Positions 33,689 to 45,889 of a stretch of DNA of 64,000 nt are shown piece by piece; positions within the stretch are counted from its first letter, which is position 1, and every line of letters starts with the position of its first letter. This DNA comes from Acanthopleura granulata (Eukaryota; Mollusca; Polyplacophora; Chitonida; Chitonidae), in contig JABBOT010000013.1 of NCBI GenBank assembly GCA_016165875.1, forward strand, positions 16,002,368-16,066,367. The letters run 5' to 3'. The translations under genes were made by a program, and so were the position numbers. Below the pieces are notes generated by a model. That model had not been told where the DNA came from and searched no databases. It was given only the letters and a program-made list of their open reading frames with translations.

Positions 33689-34195
33689 GATAAACACTAA
33701 ATAGTTCACATACACTTTCCGTGCTCTGTTGTGATCGTCTAAAACACTACTGATGGGGACAACAGCCAGTCGTGTGTACAGCTGATGTTGAAAAAAAAAA
33801 CAACAACTCCTGTTTACTTCTGTCCAGAGCAATAAAACTCAGCAAGAGGCAGCGTGGCAAGAAAACAACTAACAAAAATCAATATTATGTACACTTCTGC
33901 TTGGATGATCGCGCCTGTCTTAACTGGTGCTACGTAATCCAGTAGCAACGTGGCAAGATGAAAGCAAACTTTAGAAATAGGACATACCCATCTTGAACAG
34001 AGGCCAACGAGAAAGCTTATGTGGACAAGCCGCCATCTTGGCAGAATCTGACACCAGCGTGACCTATGTACTCGGAGGTAGCTTAGTCTTTATTACATGG
34101 GACAGCCACTAATCGTTCCGATGCCGGAATGAGTGGGTTTATACAGCTAACAGCCGAAGTAGGCTTGGGAATTGGCACAGGCGCACTGGTGCGGT
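33689..34195 (-). promoter_or_regulatory. Conserved 5' flank of gene A (pairs with 50003-50515)
   Basis: Sequence upstream of the start codon is recognisably similar to that of gene B: 'acactactgatggggacaac', 'gaaagcaaactttagaaata', 'gaggccaacgagaaagctta' and the later 'tttatacagctaacag' all have counterparts in order. This is where the 5' UTR and promoter are expected, but no TATA box or start site could be fixed. Confidence 0.5.
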
Positions 34196-35400
34196 AAAGA
34201 GTTAAATATCCCGATATCCGTTAAATTAATGCTCGACGCACAAATTTCACACCGTTTGTACAAATCTGGGAACTACTTCTTTCTGCTTTCTGAGTTATAG
34301 ATAGGTAATTCAGATAAGTCGGATTTAGCTCTAGATTGTCGGCGGAGTAATCTCCGGTGTTGTGGCGCATGACGAGGAAAATAATACAACGTAACATGAC
34401 AAAATGCTTAATTGACTGGTGTTTTTTTTTTTATGTCGAGCTCAAGCTGTCACGTTTAATCACGAGTACCGCTGCAAAGAAATTCAAGAGTATTGACCTG
34501 AAACTTGGAGTTATGTGTTACAATATTTGTTATTGTGTATACGTGAGTACAATTGTTATAGCTTACATTTGGCTAGAAACATAAACAACACAGATCTCAA
34601 CAGTCTATAATTTGTTTTTGTCCAAAGTATGACATGGTTTGTTCACCTTGTGTTTTGGAACGCTGTGACGTGTTCCCAGTTTACTGATGTACCCTTGAAC
34701 CTGTCAGCCAAAGCAAGCTCCAACCGTTGAATGAATTAGGCAAACTTTCAGCTCATGCCGCCTTCAAGGTCAGCCAGATTGTCTTAATTTTTGAGACAAT
34801 CACTGCAGCCAATGGTCACAATTGGGTCACCTAAACAAGCAATAGAAAAACACATCAACCTTACATACAAGGTCTCACAGTACAAGAATTTAACGGAATA
34901 CGAAATTACAAGGACTGAATACAATATATATGTCTATATATAAATTGATACACGGGATTAAGTGTTTTAGATATATGCTCTTAGGTTACTTGGTGTATAT
35001 ATTTCTGCATGTATGCATGTATGTTCTTTAGGAGATGTATATTTTTCTTCGAGTCTAAATCAACTGATCTTTTTAGGAGTAAATTATTTATATGTTTAGA
35101 CACAATAAATTAGATGTTATAAGAAAACGATCACCGACAAGCCTTTAAGTGGATACGAATCCGAATCATTGGCAGCAACGTAAAAGAGCTCCAGTCCATC
35201 AGTGATAACTGACTGTCCCATGTCCTTCCAATACCGAGAGTTCGACCACATTTCCCTCTCCGTTTTATCGATTATAAATGATGCAAATGACATATACCTG
35301 GGGACTTGCCTTCAGGGGAACGTGCATGATAGACACCTATAGAGTTCTAGACGAGCACATTCGGGTCCTCGGGGGGCGGAGGGGGGAACAGTCTGTTATA
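34196..35400. other. Intergenic sequence, nothing recognised
   Basis: AT-rich, no coding segment recognised. Confidence 0.4.
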
Positions 35401-35479
35401 CCCTTCAAGTAACCTCAGAGGATATCATCAGACGGATTAATAAAGAGGAGCATGGTTCCTGGACGCGACGGGGGTGGGA

Positions 35480-35740
35480 ATTTTGCTGGTAACGATCTAA
35501 ATTGCCGACGGCTTCACACATCCATTTCATTAGGTCACGTAATAAAATCAAGTGTCGTCTGCAGATTGTTCCAATCGTGGGAGAGGACGTCATCCATAAG
35601 TTTACATTCAATAATTGTTTGGCTCTAGCGTATGTGAAGGTGGCGTGTTTACATAGTTTGTGATAGGTCACTGAGAAAGCCACACTTAGGGTGAAGTCGC
35701 CGCCATACTGGATGTCCAACAAGAGAATTCCACGATTCAG
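35480..35740. repeat. Duplicon right edge (pairs with 51930-52165)
   Basis: 'tcacacatccatttcat' and 'ctgtcgtctgca'/'gtgtcgtctgca' followed by 'gacgtcatccat' recur in the same order at 51950-52035, with the 'gaattccac'/'gaaattcc' end further right. The best shared stretch is about 90 bp. The two copies read in different frames, so the conservation looks non-coding and the 105-residue open frame here is not supported. Confidence 0.55.
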
Positions 35741-35930
35741 TGCATATAGTGATGAACACAGTGCTAGGGATTAAAGGCGATCTAGATGTATGTTTTGTAA
35801 CCTTGTGAATGCAGCCATTACGTTGGAGAGTTATCGCCGATGGGCCCTGAGCTCTCTAATGCTCCAGGCGCTCCAAATCGTCCCTACTAATAACACACCA
35901 AGTAGGAGGCTGTATACCTAGCACACCTGG

Positions 35931-36265
35931 GCCGCCTCGGTGGCCTAGTGGTTAGAGCGTCCACCCCGAGGTCGGAAGATCTACCATTTAAAATGGTATT
36001 TGTTGCTGCATCCCTTGGTTCTTTGGACTGAGAGGTTAGAGCATGGTTTCAAGCACGACTTGTCAGCCCGTGTCAGTATAATATGACTGGGTGTGGTGTC
36101 ATGTTTGGTGTCTTCGACATGATGTTCCAATGCCGCAGCACTTTGGCGCTATGGACTCGTCCTGCCACAAGCAGACACAGAGTATATAGGCCCTAAACAT
36201 TTAAGGACTCCTTATCATCCTGTAACTGAAAAATTATTGAGAACGACGTAAACCCAAGAATAATT
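35931..36265 (+). repeat. Second SINE family (tRNA-headed)
   Basis: A tRNA-like head 'gccgcctcggtggcctagtg' with an A box, a decayed B-box area, then 'gtgtcagtataatatgactg', 'tgtcatgtttggtgtcttcg' and a 3' end with 'gaacgacgtaaa'. Related copies lie at 41755-42095 and 43225-43578. Confidence 0.75.
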
Positions 36266-37454
36266 ACACACATACACACATAAACACCTAGCCGGACCTG
36301 GACTGCACAATACGTTGGATGGCCGTATATTAAATTACAAACGGTCGTTAGGTAGATCTCTGAAGAGAGATAGACCTTCGATGTATTAATACCATCCTAA
36401 AATTATCCGAAATAATTGATCTGTGAACGACTGATCTGTGACATCACTAAACTGATGCTCAGATACAGACAATTTTCAGGTCAGAAAAAGGCCATGCAAG
36501 TGGGTAGGTACATGGGTTGGGCCAGAGTGGGAGTCTTTCCCAGTGGCTTCATGTATGGCGTCACTAATTCGTGTGTGCTATTGAATAATTTCTTCTCAGA
36601 TGTCCATTGTGAAAACTAGATACTAAACACGTGCGGTAGTGACGTAATGTATGAGATCACTGGAAAAAGAACTATTTCCCGGCCCAAATACTCAAAACAA
36701 GAAACAACCGACTTAAGCTGTCCTCAAGAAAATTGAAGAACTGCCATTGATCAAAAAGACGACTGGGGTCTCCAAACAGCTGTCTTGTATACACAATTTC
36801 AGGGCTATGCAGGTGTAAATCCTTGGCTCATGCATGATGAGTTTATGAAATTGTTATTTACTAAATTCAAAATTCATGTCTATCAACATATCGCGTCAAT
36901 CAACAATTTTTGATAATTTTTTTGTAAATGCTTTTGACCTAATCTTGCTTATAGACATGTGACGAACGAGTGAAATACTTTAAACTACGAGGTCAGGCAA
37001 AAATCATATGAATCAATACATAAAAAGAAGTTAAAGCTGGCTAATATTATCTTTTTTTTAGAAAAACGTTTATTCTTTTACTCATACAAGGCACCAATGG
37101 TCTATGTAATAAATGACATACGTAAAATCAACACCAACCCTGTCAACAAGTAGCATTCATATTGTATTAATCATCACATTGTCAATCATTTTCGCCCGTG
37201 CACTGGTAATGTAACAGTGACGAAAATCCTTCAGGCTTTATTTACTGGCCACATTGCTGGAGGCCATATATGCAAAGACTTTAAATTCTCTCGAGTATAT
37301 ATATATATCCCCACTATATTTGAACGGAGCGACTATGGCCAGATATACACTTAACATGGCGAGGTTTTTCAAAAGCTTACTTAGGAGACCTTAGAAACTC
37401 CAAAATTTATGACAATTAATAATAAAGTCTTCAGGTCAGAACTAGCTATCATAC
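36266..37454. other. Intergenic sequence, nothing recognised
   Basis: AT-rich, with a short TA microsatellite near 37298-37308. No coding segment recognised. Confidence 0.4.
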
Positions 37455-37615
37455 AAAGATTTATTCATTAATTTGATTGGTGTTTTACGCCGTACTCAAG
37501 AATATTTCACGACGGCGGCCAGCATTATGATGGAAGGAAACCTGGCAGAGCCCAGGGAAACCCACGACCATCCGTAGGTTGCTGGCAGACCTTCCCATGT
37601 ACGGCCGGAGAGGAT
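37455..37615 (-). repeat. RUDI/V-SINE-like SINE, 3' part
   Basis: Reverse copy: 'ttgattggtgttttacgccg', 'acggcggccagcattatgat' and 'gttgctggcagaccttccca'. It breaks off before the tRNA head. Confidence 0.8.
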
Positions 37616-38462
37616 CATAAAAAGAAGCTTGAGGATTATCCTCTGCTGATCAAATACATCGATGTGTACATCAAAAATGGAAGCAAACATACACAGAAGG
37701 CGGTGTGGAAAACTCCATCAAACTAAAATGCACAAATTTCCCGCCTGCAACCATACAGACGGACAAAACTCTGTTAGGCATAATTACAAAGTAAAGGAGA
37801 AATATTTATTTGTGTTCTATCTACGTGTAATAACAGTGAAAAATCGTGTAAAAGCTTCCAGGATACCAATAACCACCAAAACCTAATGGAGTGGGGCTTG
37901 GTGAAAGGCAAGCTGTTCACATAATGCCATCCAAATCCGGGCTGAACCCTTTCCGGAAAGTTTGTTCCACTCAGAAAGACACAGAATTAAAGATTAGCAA
38001 GCACATAACGTTCTTGGCGGCGGGAATCAATAACAGTTGTATGTCACTACCCTCATGGATGGCAGCATAGAAGACTCCAACAAAGCTGTAACCTTACTGT
38101 AGTGAACGATCATGTACCAGGGAGCACTGTTGTTGATGGCCCAAAAACTGGTGAGTACCGTAGCGATTTATGTCGATACCTGAAGAGTCAGTGGCTGCGT
38201 GGTACAGAGCTACGATGAGAAGAGCCGTTCTTAAACCTTCAATCATTCAATTCGTTATTTTGCAACTAATGTGTTTACACTCTTTCGTGACTCACAGCGC
38301 TAGAACACTATAAATCACAAACCCAAAGCTTTCCTAAGCACAGAACCAGTCGGTTTGACTGCGTGGTTGTACATGTCTATACACCTGATTTTATGTTTCA
38401 TTTTAAGCATTAATTTTCATGTTCGTCATATCTGTTCGTACTCATGTATATTCTTTGTCTTA
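37616..38462. other. Intergenic sequence, nothing recognised
   Basis: No coding segment or repeat recognised. Confidence 0.4.
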
Positions 38463-38515
38463 TAATAATAATGTCAATAATTAGTCACAATTTTATCACA
38501 GAAAACAATCCAGAA
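38463..38515. repeat. Left edge of the gene B duplicon (pairs with 13055-13110)
   Basis: 'aataataatgtcaataatta' followed by 'tcacagaaaacaatcc' matches the sequence beyond the 3' end of gene A. Confidence 0.6.
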
Positions 38516-38539
38516 GTTGGTTTCGCAATTCTGGGGCTG

Positions 38540-39185
38540 TGGATTGAACTTGAAGAGAGAACCAACACCTCGAGTGTCCCATCAACCAAAACCGCGAACA
38601 GCCCATAAACCAGCACTTTGAACGCCCCATAAACCAGCACCTTGAACACAGCATCAACCAGCACCGCGAGCTCCCCATCAACCCGCACTGCAAACACCCT
38701 ATCAACCACCACCGCGAGTGCATCACTAGCCTGCACCTCCAACGTCTCATCAACCACCATCGCGAACGCTCCACCAACTAGCACTGCGAATGTCCCACGA
38801 AACACCATCGCGAGCGCACCACTTGCGAGGACCGCTAAGGCTCCACCAGCCAGCCCGGCGAAGGCTTCACCAACCAGCCCGGCGAAGGCTCTGCCAACCA
38901 GCACAGCGGAGTTTCCGCGAGTCTCTGCTATGATTACTTGTCTACGTCCGCCCGCTGGCTTGATTGGTGTCTTTCGCGAGCCCACCTTGGTTACTTGTTT
39001 ATCTCCATCCGGCTGGTGGTCTCGCGAATCTTCACCCTAATTCTTTGTTTACTTCAGCCTGGTTGGTGTCTTTCGCGAGTCTTTACCCTGGTAATTTGTT
39101 CACTGCCGCCTACTTGCTTGTCTTACGCGATCCTCTACCCTAGTTACTTGATTGTGTTCGCCTAGTTGGTGTCTTTCGGCAATGT
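38540..39185 (-). repeat. Minisatellites behind the terminal exon of gene B
   Basis: About 12-14 units close to 30 bp with the plus-strand core 'catcaaccagcaccgcgaac' (38570-38915) are followed by ~60-bp units with 'gtctttcgcgagtct' (38915-39185). Because the first unit is close to 30 bp, the array stays open in two frames and yields a 166-residue Ala/Val/Leu-rich frame on the minus strand, which is not regarded as a gene. Confidence 0.85.
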
Positions 39186-39288
39186 CTCTTTACCCAGCCA
39201 TACGAACATCTGATCATCAGCTCCAGGACCTCTGTCACTGTGATGATGGACGCACCGAGAAACAGTCCCATTTGCCCGCCAATGGACG
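39140..39288 (-). pseudogene. Gene B exon 8: TM2 and tail
   Basis: Acceptor CCCGGCAG, then ASIGGQMGLFLGASIITVTE with the GAS filter, and a short basic tail (KRHCRKTPTRR) ending in TAG at 39142-39140 inside the ~60-bp repeat. Confidence 0.85.
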
Positions 39289-39784
39289 CTGCCGGGAGAG
39301 AGAAGAAGGCAACATATTTCTGGAAAACAAAAGACCTTTCACAGCTTTTCACATATATGCCTTGGTTTGCTAGTTTAACATTTTAACATCGCTCTAAACA
39401 TCATTTCGATGGAATCAAACAGGTGATCTCCGTGTATCTTACCTCACTGAAACGTCGTGCCGGAGACACCAGACACGACACACCAGTCAAGGATCAAGGG
39501 GAAAGGTCGCTCTTACGATGACGGTCAGCCTAATGGAATGAGGCAACCAGAGTGAATGGGGAACTCGTAAAACTCCTTTCCGCCTTTTAACAAAGCGGTC
39601 CACGGTTACAGGTATGTGATCCTTTGATCTTTCTTGGAGTACGTCACACTTCCGAGTGAAAAACATTTAAGTAGTATAGTAGTAAGTACTGCAGCGTCAC
39701 AGCACGAAACAAAACAAAGTTTTTACTGCAATTTTTACCGTTTTAGTGTAGCCCGTCGGAGTTTCGCATGGTTTTCGCCAAGCA

Positions 39785-39880
39785 GGTCTTTTACTGCAAG
39801 CACTCCATTTTCCCCGACCAGCGAAAGTCCCTTATATGTGGACAATTCTTGAGTGTAGCAATATACCAGAGGAAATATAT
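39785..39880 (+). repeat. Old SINE remnant after gene B exon 7
   Basis: 'gaccagcgaaagtcccttat' with 'caattcttgagtgtagc' is a worn SINE tail in the same position, relative to exon 7, as the one at 14730-14830 in gene A. Confidence 0.4.
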
Positions 39881-39921
39881 AAGAAGTAATATACATATTC
39901 TTGTAATAAATCTGACAGTAC

Positions 39922-40013
39922 CAAACACGTCCCGGGTGGTGTAGTCGAGCACCTGCTCCGAAGACACGATCTTCAGGCGATTGAAATGGATGTGGACGAG
40001 GACTTGATTCTCT
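39922..40013 (-). pseudogene. Gene B exon 7
   Basis: 92 nt, same length as in gene A, encoding NQVLVHIHFNRLKIVSSEQV; acceptor TTTTCAG, donor TTTG|GTACTG. Confidence 0.8.
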
Positions 40014-40137
40014 CTGAAAAGATACACAGCGGTTTACTAACGTAGTCCTCACAGTTCATTTACTTATACACTGCAAAATGACCAGACGGGTGATTAAACT
40101 TCACATAAGCGAGTTTAATAAATGTAATCATATATTT

Positions 40138-40352
40138 TGGGGGGCCAGCGCAGCGCAATGACCAAGAAGCCTCCCACTTCAAGCCCAGGTCATGCTGGCT
40201 TCCTTTCCGGCAGACGTGGGAAGGTCTGCCCAGCAAGCTGAGGATGGTCGTGGATTTCCAACAGGCTCTGCCAGGTTTCCTCTCACCTTGCTGGCCGCCG
40301 TGGTATAAGTGAAATATTCTTGAGTACGGCGTAAAACACCCAAAACGATCAA
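40138..40352 (+). repeat. RUDI/V-SINE-like SINE in gene B intron 6
   Basis: Forward copy with part of the head ('gcgcaatgaccaagaagcct'), the body 'gggaaggtctgcccagcaag' and 'gtgaaatattcttgagtacg'. It is absent from gene A intron 6, so it postdates the duplication. Confidence 0.8.
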
Positions 40353-40879
40353 AAATCATATTTGAGTATTAAACAAAAAGTGTCTAAAACAGGTATATAG
40401 GCCCATACTATAATGTTATAATCACCAAGTGTTTAATATTTGATGCATAAAAGAGTTTATATGTTAAACATCGAAATTCACAGTGTTTGCTCACATGTAC
40501 ATAATATCTGCATTCAAATCCCGTTTTCCACTTTATCCATGAACAATCTGCTTATTTTACTTCACCGATAGAGTCAAGAACTTGGACACGGGCGCATTTC
40601 AAAAGAACAATCAACGATAAATAACAAAAAGTGAAGCAACAACAGAGACACTCTTTGTCTTAGGGGTAGGTGCCCAAGGTATTGAGCTTTCTCACATTCA
40701 GATGTTACAAGATGGACGAAACCAAAATGGATATAACCAAGCCCTGCATCAAAATACTGACGATGCACATTGGCTTCCATGACAGCTCTGGATTTTTATA
40801 TAAATCCATAACCTAATTTTGGCATAATGCATAAATGTGTACATGGACTACATATTCTATCCGACAATATGACGGCTAC

Positions 40880-40976
40880 CTGTTCTTGTCGCCGACGTTT
40901 CCCTTTAGAGTGGAAGACAGGGTCGCGTAGTACACCAAATCTTCACACGGTAATGGACAGTCACACAAGGGCACCA
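40880..40976 (-). pseudogene. Gene B exon 6
   Basis: 97 nt, same length as in gene A, encoding LCDCPLPCEDLVYYATLSS; donor CAG|GTAGCC. Confidence 0.8.
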
Positions 40977-41348
40977 CTTAAACGACAGAAGACCACCAGA
41001 TTAACTTATACCAATCTCTGAAAGACGATATTCCGGTGTTGTGGCGTTGTCTCAGAATTAAGACAAACCAAAAACAAACAAACAAAAAAAAGAAAAAAAA
41101 TCGCCAATCCCCGTACCCTTCATAAACTTTTATCGTAAATCACTATCATGTACAGTGTTATAAATGTATAGTGTACACCGCTTCTTTCTGTCAAGCAATT
41201 TGCGAGAAAATTGTTTGACTGTGAAACATGAAATCTTTCCTGAAGTTTCATCTGGATATCAATATTATTAACATGAAAAGCTCGTCTAGGCGGCAGACCA
41301 AGCATATAAATGTCCGACGGAATTGAGGCGATTAGGGAATTAACCTAC

Positions 41349-41423
41349 CGAGGCTGTTCTTAAGGAATCTTTCCAGAGTAGTATTCTGACAGTCGATAAT
41401 GCGTAACGGATCACACATCTTTT
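41349..41423 (-). pseudogene. Gene B exon 5
   Basis: 75 nt with acceptor TTCACAG and donor CTCG|GTAGGT; reads KMCDPLRIIDC as in gene A. Confidence 0.75.
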
Positions 41424-41754
41424 CTGTGAAGATGAAAAAAAAATGGCGGAAGATAATTCACAGATAATATGCCCGAGGGAAAGAATGCTCGGCTATAATC
41501 GTCTGCGTGCAGAGTGATGATATTAATAATCAATAGATTGAAGCTTTTCGTACAAGGAATGGTTCACAAATTTTTAAAATGTTCAAGAAAGGTTTATTAC
41601 TCATGTATTGAGCAAAATTGTCATCCAGCAAATTTACTGATGCTAGCTATATTTGCCGCAAAATTGTATGTTATTTGAAATAAATTTTCAGTTATAGTTT
41701 ATTGCATTATAAAAGGTAAATTTTTCTAAACATGAAGTGGTCGTGAGAGTATTC

Positions 41755-42095
41755 TGGCCGAGCGGTTAACAGGCTTGTCTTTTTTTTTTTCTTACGACAG
41801 GAGCGTCGGTCTCGTAAACAGTAGATCCGGGGTTCGATACTGCATTGAGTCATCCTTAAGACAATAAACACCAGTACTTTTGGACCTACACCACTTTGCG
41901 CTCAGCATGAGAGGGATCGACCAAGTATTGTTCGGCCCTGTGTCAGCATAATATGAACGAGAAAGTCGTCGTGTCTGGTGTCTTCGGCATGGCGTTAAAG
42001 TGAAGCAGCACTAAAAACATGTTGGTATTGCATGGGTCCGGAGTACTCCAAGGAGACAACTGTTACGAACCTCGTCTTTAAAATATTGCATTATT
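41755..42095 (+). repeat. Second SINE family, copy with an internal insertion
   Basis: Head 'ctggccgagcggttaacagg' is interrupted by a T-run of about 30 bp, then B box 'ggggttcgatac', 'tgtgtcagcataatatga' and 'gtcttcggcatggcgtt'. Confidence 0.65.
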
Positions 42096-42263
42096 TTTTT
42101 TATTTCTTTCTGCGCTAACCGGGCCGGTGTATGACCTACATTTTTCTCTCTGTGTACGTGATAGCCCGCACTGGAATTCAATCGCGTGTTCTCGAGGCTT
42201 CTGTCTTTATCAGTTTCGTGTCACTTTGCACAAAGCGTACATTCTGGAATGATGTACCCATAT

Positions 42264-43019
42264 TGTAAACATGTTTACGAACAGGCTAACTAGAATTTTC
42301 TTTACGTTAGGCTGACCGACGAAGTTGTAAAGCTCGCAGTCATTTACTCAAGTCCACTTTGAGAGCATTCGTGTCCACTCGAGTCATAATTGTTCTTGTC
42401 GACTTAGAAGGATTTTTGCGGGACTTTGGAGATATTGGCTTACACGCCTTTCGACAATTTTGTCATTTTGTTCTCCATGTTTCGGTACGTAGCACTTTGT
42501 GGGCTTGTGTTTCGCTATTTGCTATTTGGTGTAAGACGTTCTTTTGGAGATTGTATCTCTCATTGTCTCTTTACGTGCGATTACATACATTTCATCCCAG
42601 TTTACCCTGAAAGCGACTTTGTGTATATTTCTGAGGAGTGAACCATACATGTACATCGCCAGCTCGGCATTACGGACGCTATTGTCAACCCGTCTATTAG
42701 GGAACTTACACTTTGCCGGGAAGTTGGATATCTAGCATCGTCGGCGCACCGGGCCCTCTGCTGTTCGTAACTACTGGACTTGTCATCCTTCAATTCGTGA
42801 ATTCCGAAGAACTGTGGATTCTGTATTTACGTGGACTGACTTGCCTTTGGAAGCCGTAATATTCCATTAGGATTTGGGACACTAACATCCGTAAGAAACT
42901 ATATATACATTTGTAATTATCTGTATTGATTTGTATATAATTGTTAGTTGTACTATTTGTTTATGTTGTTCAAATATATGTATTGAACTTAGTCTAGCGT
43001 CTTCGTGTTTCTTTGTTTG
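42264..43019 (+). other. Possible solo LTR or old repeat, unconfirmed
   Basis: A stretch beginning 'tgtaaacatgtttacgaac' and ending in T/A-rich sequence with 'caaatatatgtattgaactt' and 'gtctagcgtcttcgtgtttc' has the general texture of a retrotransposon LTR. No flanking target duplication or primer site was established. The overlapping 60-83-residue open frames carry no recognisable features. Confidence 0.25.
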
Positions 43020-43224
43020 ATCTTGTGTAAGGCCTATCGCAGTTTGAGAGTAGAACAAGCCTTTTGTTCATCATTTTCCTCTCCGATAGAGGTACTCTTA
43101 TACAATCAACGTTACACCCTAACCAAACTAAGAAACAAACATCAAAATAAGGGACACCGGACCCATTCGCCAAGATATAACGGTGTAGCGATATGTATCT
43201 GTCAATGTGGCGACATGTTTGCAT

Positions 43225-43578
43225 GTACGCTTGGTTTTTACGTCGTTCTTAACAATCGTGCAGTTATATGACGACGAGGAGCCCTTGGGATGTTTATGTG
43301 CTGTGTCTTCTTGTGGCAGGGCAAGTCCATGCCGCCAAAGTTCTGCCTCCACTGGAAATTCATGCTAAAGACACCAGACCTGACACCCCACCCAATTACA
43401 TTATACTGACACCGGGCCGACCAGTCCTGCTTCTTTCTTCTGGTCTCTCAGTGATGAGAGCCAAGCGAGGCAGCAATAAGTGGCATTTACACTTTGGTAT
43501 GACCCGACCAAGGTTTAATCCCGGATCTCCCGACGTTGAGCCGGACGTTCCAACCATCAGGTCAACCAGACGGTCCAA
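43225..43578 (-). repeat. Second SINE family, full-length reverse copy
   Basis: On the minus strand: the tRNA-like head 'ggttgacctgatggttggaa', a B-box-like 'ccgggattaaacc', then 'cggtgtcagtataatgtaat', 'gtctggtgtctttagcatga' and the 3' end 'aacgacgtaaaaacc'. It explains most of the 161-residue open frame on the other strand. Confidence 0.85.
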
Positions 43579-45269
43579 TATGGCGAAATCCATAACAATT
43601 CATTTTCTTTATGACCGTTTGAACAGGCTAAAGTTCACTGAGGACCACTTGTCTTCCACCAATATTGTGTACGTATATATGTACGTCACACCGTGGAAGA
43701 TCTCATCAGTAACTTGCCTGGAGTCGGGGGTTTTCATCCACCCAAGACGTTGACCGCCCTGGGTATAAGTGTAAAAGTCTACAGCATTGCTTGAAACAGT
43801 AAACAAATTAGATTGGAATTCTGTTTATACTAATGATTATGTTATACGTGTACTCAAGCAACTGTCGGATAGCCTTATTTGTTCGTCTAGATCGACGTGA
43901 AATGTTTACGTAAGCTTTCTCATCCGAGTTCTAAGAAACACACCCAATACATGTCCGTAAATATTTTCAGTGCAGGCTCAGTGCAGGCTAAACACAACTG
44001 GGTACAGCCTAGAAACTATGACACGACCCTAATTTTAGGGTCCGACAGCCTTGACATGCTGCCGCATATCGTATTCGAAGTTCGTACCATCCGGGTGCAT
44101 GCTTCGCAAAGAACCAAAGGTGATAAATAACATTATGTTAAATGGGCGAAATGCTGATTTTTGCCGATATCTCAAGTTTAATGAACTGCAGGTCACCGAA
44201 ACTGTCATGTTTGAAGATTAGACAACTTCAGATAACTTATCCAGAAAAAAATCTTGTCTAAAAGCTTTACGTTTCATTCTTTCATGGCAAACTCTTATAT
44301 TCAAGGCCTATCTCGCCTGACTAAAATTTGCGTTCCTTTTACCTCCATCAGTTTAGATCAATCAACACAAGCTCCTGTAGTTCAACCAATCAACACATGC
44401 CCTTGAATGGTTCTGAGCTGCTAAAACTAAGAATTTGTTTCAAATTGCCTCTTCGATATTTATTATTTTGGATATCGCGCTGAAAAATTTTATCAGGCTT
44501 TTGCATTTAAAGACTTCAAACTAATATTGCTTCTAAAGTTGGAATTCCTGTTAAATATGAATGTGACAGAAGCGTGGGCCTAACAAATTTGTGATACATT
44601 GCTTCCGATCTGGAAAATTACACGATCCGTTACGTGTGATTTAACAGATTAGATAACCAAGCAAAGTTCTTTAACAAGTCGCCTTTACTGCCGAACCAAG
44701 CTGAGGTAAATAACTGAAACACAATGAAATAGTGTCGGCAGAAACAATCAACAACTGAATTTAACATACACATTCTAGGTTGAGAAAGTTCAGGCATAAC
44801 GATAATGTAATGGTACAAATACACAACGTTATGTAATGCGTATTTACTACGTTTCATTGAGTGTCAATAAGCCCCGTGGAGTTCGCATGGAAATGCACAC
44901 AATTCAAACAAGCGTTGTTGTTGTCTCTCAAACTGTCACCGCGGTCCTTAAACACCTTATGTTCGAAACAAATTTAACACCGTATATGATTCCGTTTATA
45001 TGTACATGTATATCTAACTGTAAATGTTACACTTACACTATGGTTGTTTGGTTGTTGTCAACTTTGAGCGCCATTTAGATAACAGGAACGAGAAATATGC
45101 CTCGACGACTTTCTGATATGTAATGTCACCAAAAAACTAACTCTAGCACAGGAGAGTTCTACATGTGCACAGTACAAGATAGGCGTGACAACCGCCATCA
45201 TAGAAATAAAAATGCCTCAGTTTGGAGTAATAGAATAAATAAATGAATAAATAAGTAATTTTGGGCTCT
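43579..45269. other. Gene B intron 4, right part
   Basis: No coding segment or clear repeat was recognised. Confidence 0.4.
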
Positions 45270-45471
45270 CATCATGACGTTATGATTACCGTTTTATCGC
45301 AGACTGATATAATCCTCTGCGCAGCCACAGAGGTTTCTGCCACCTTCAATCAAACAAGCGTCCTGGCAGGCTCGAAGGGTATACCTTCCGGTGGGGACCA
45401 GAGGGCCCTATTGTGTTCTCCCGTCGTCACCTGACATTTCCGGTGCCTGAATGCTCAGGTAGAAATTTGTC
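45270..45471 (-). pseudogene. Gene B exon 4: damaged
   Basis: Similarity to gene A exon 4 starts at an intact acceptor (TTTTCACAG) and includes GRYTLRACQDAC. There is a loss of about 10 bases near 45445 and a gain of one base near 45415, with in-frame TGA and TAA stops. The 3' end and donor cannot be recognised. Confidence 0.75.
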
Positions 45472-45889
45472 CTGTGAAAAACAAGAAGGCATATAGCTTA
45501 CACGAGCGTATTGATTTTCCTTATCATTTATGTAGTAAATTTGTCAACTTCATCCCCAAAATATATATCCCCAAGCTTTCGCGTCGTGCCATGCCATGCC
45601 ACCACACAGATAGGACTTTTCTCTACAACATATCAAAAAATCAACCTAACATGACCGCCATTTTGTTTTACTTGTTACACCTCGTGGTGACGAGATGACA
45701 TGTTGTCAACTTGTTAACCCCTGGGGTAAGAGGGGGTAGGGGAGGGATTTGTAGAAATCCTGACAAAAGTTTTCAATTTATGCGAAGCAGGCAAAATTCT
45801 GATATAGTTTAACTAGGTGTAAAATGACAGTATAGAAATTTACAGTGTATCAACAACCTAGACTTTTTATGTGGCAATATTATCCAGGC

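Noticed and set aside
33689..33832. An upstream in-frame Met that would lengthen gene A by 48 residues
   Set aside because: The corresponding frame in gene B is closed by TAG shortly before MASVEN, and the flank looks like conserved 5' UTR.
35405..35722. A 105-residue minus-strand frame, partly conserved upstream of gene B
   Set aside because: The conserved bases are read in different frames in the two copies, so the conservation does not look coding.
38485..38985. A 166-residue Ala/Val/Leu-rich frame with a 10-residue period
   Set aside because: It is the translation of a minisatellite of about 30 bp, whose length keeps frames open; the related arrays do not keep the same frame.
43268..43753. 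A 161-residue open frame with a signal-peptide-like start and a dibasic site, looking like a secreted peptide precursor
   Set aside because: Most of it is the reverse strand of a full-length copy of the second SINE family (tRNA-like head at about 43578, tail at 43225).
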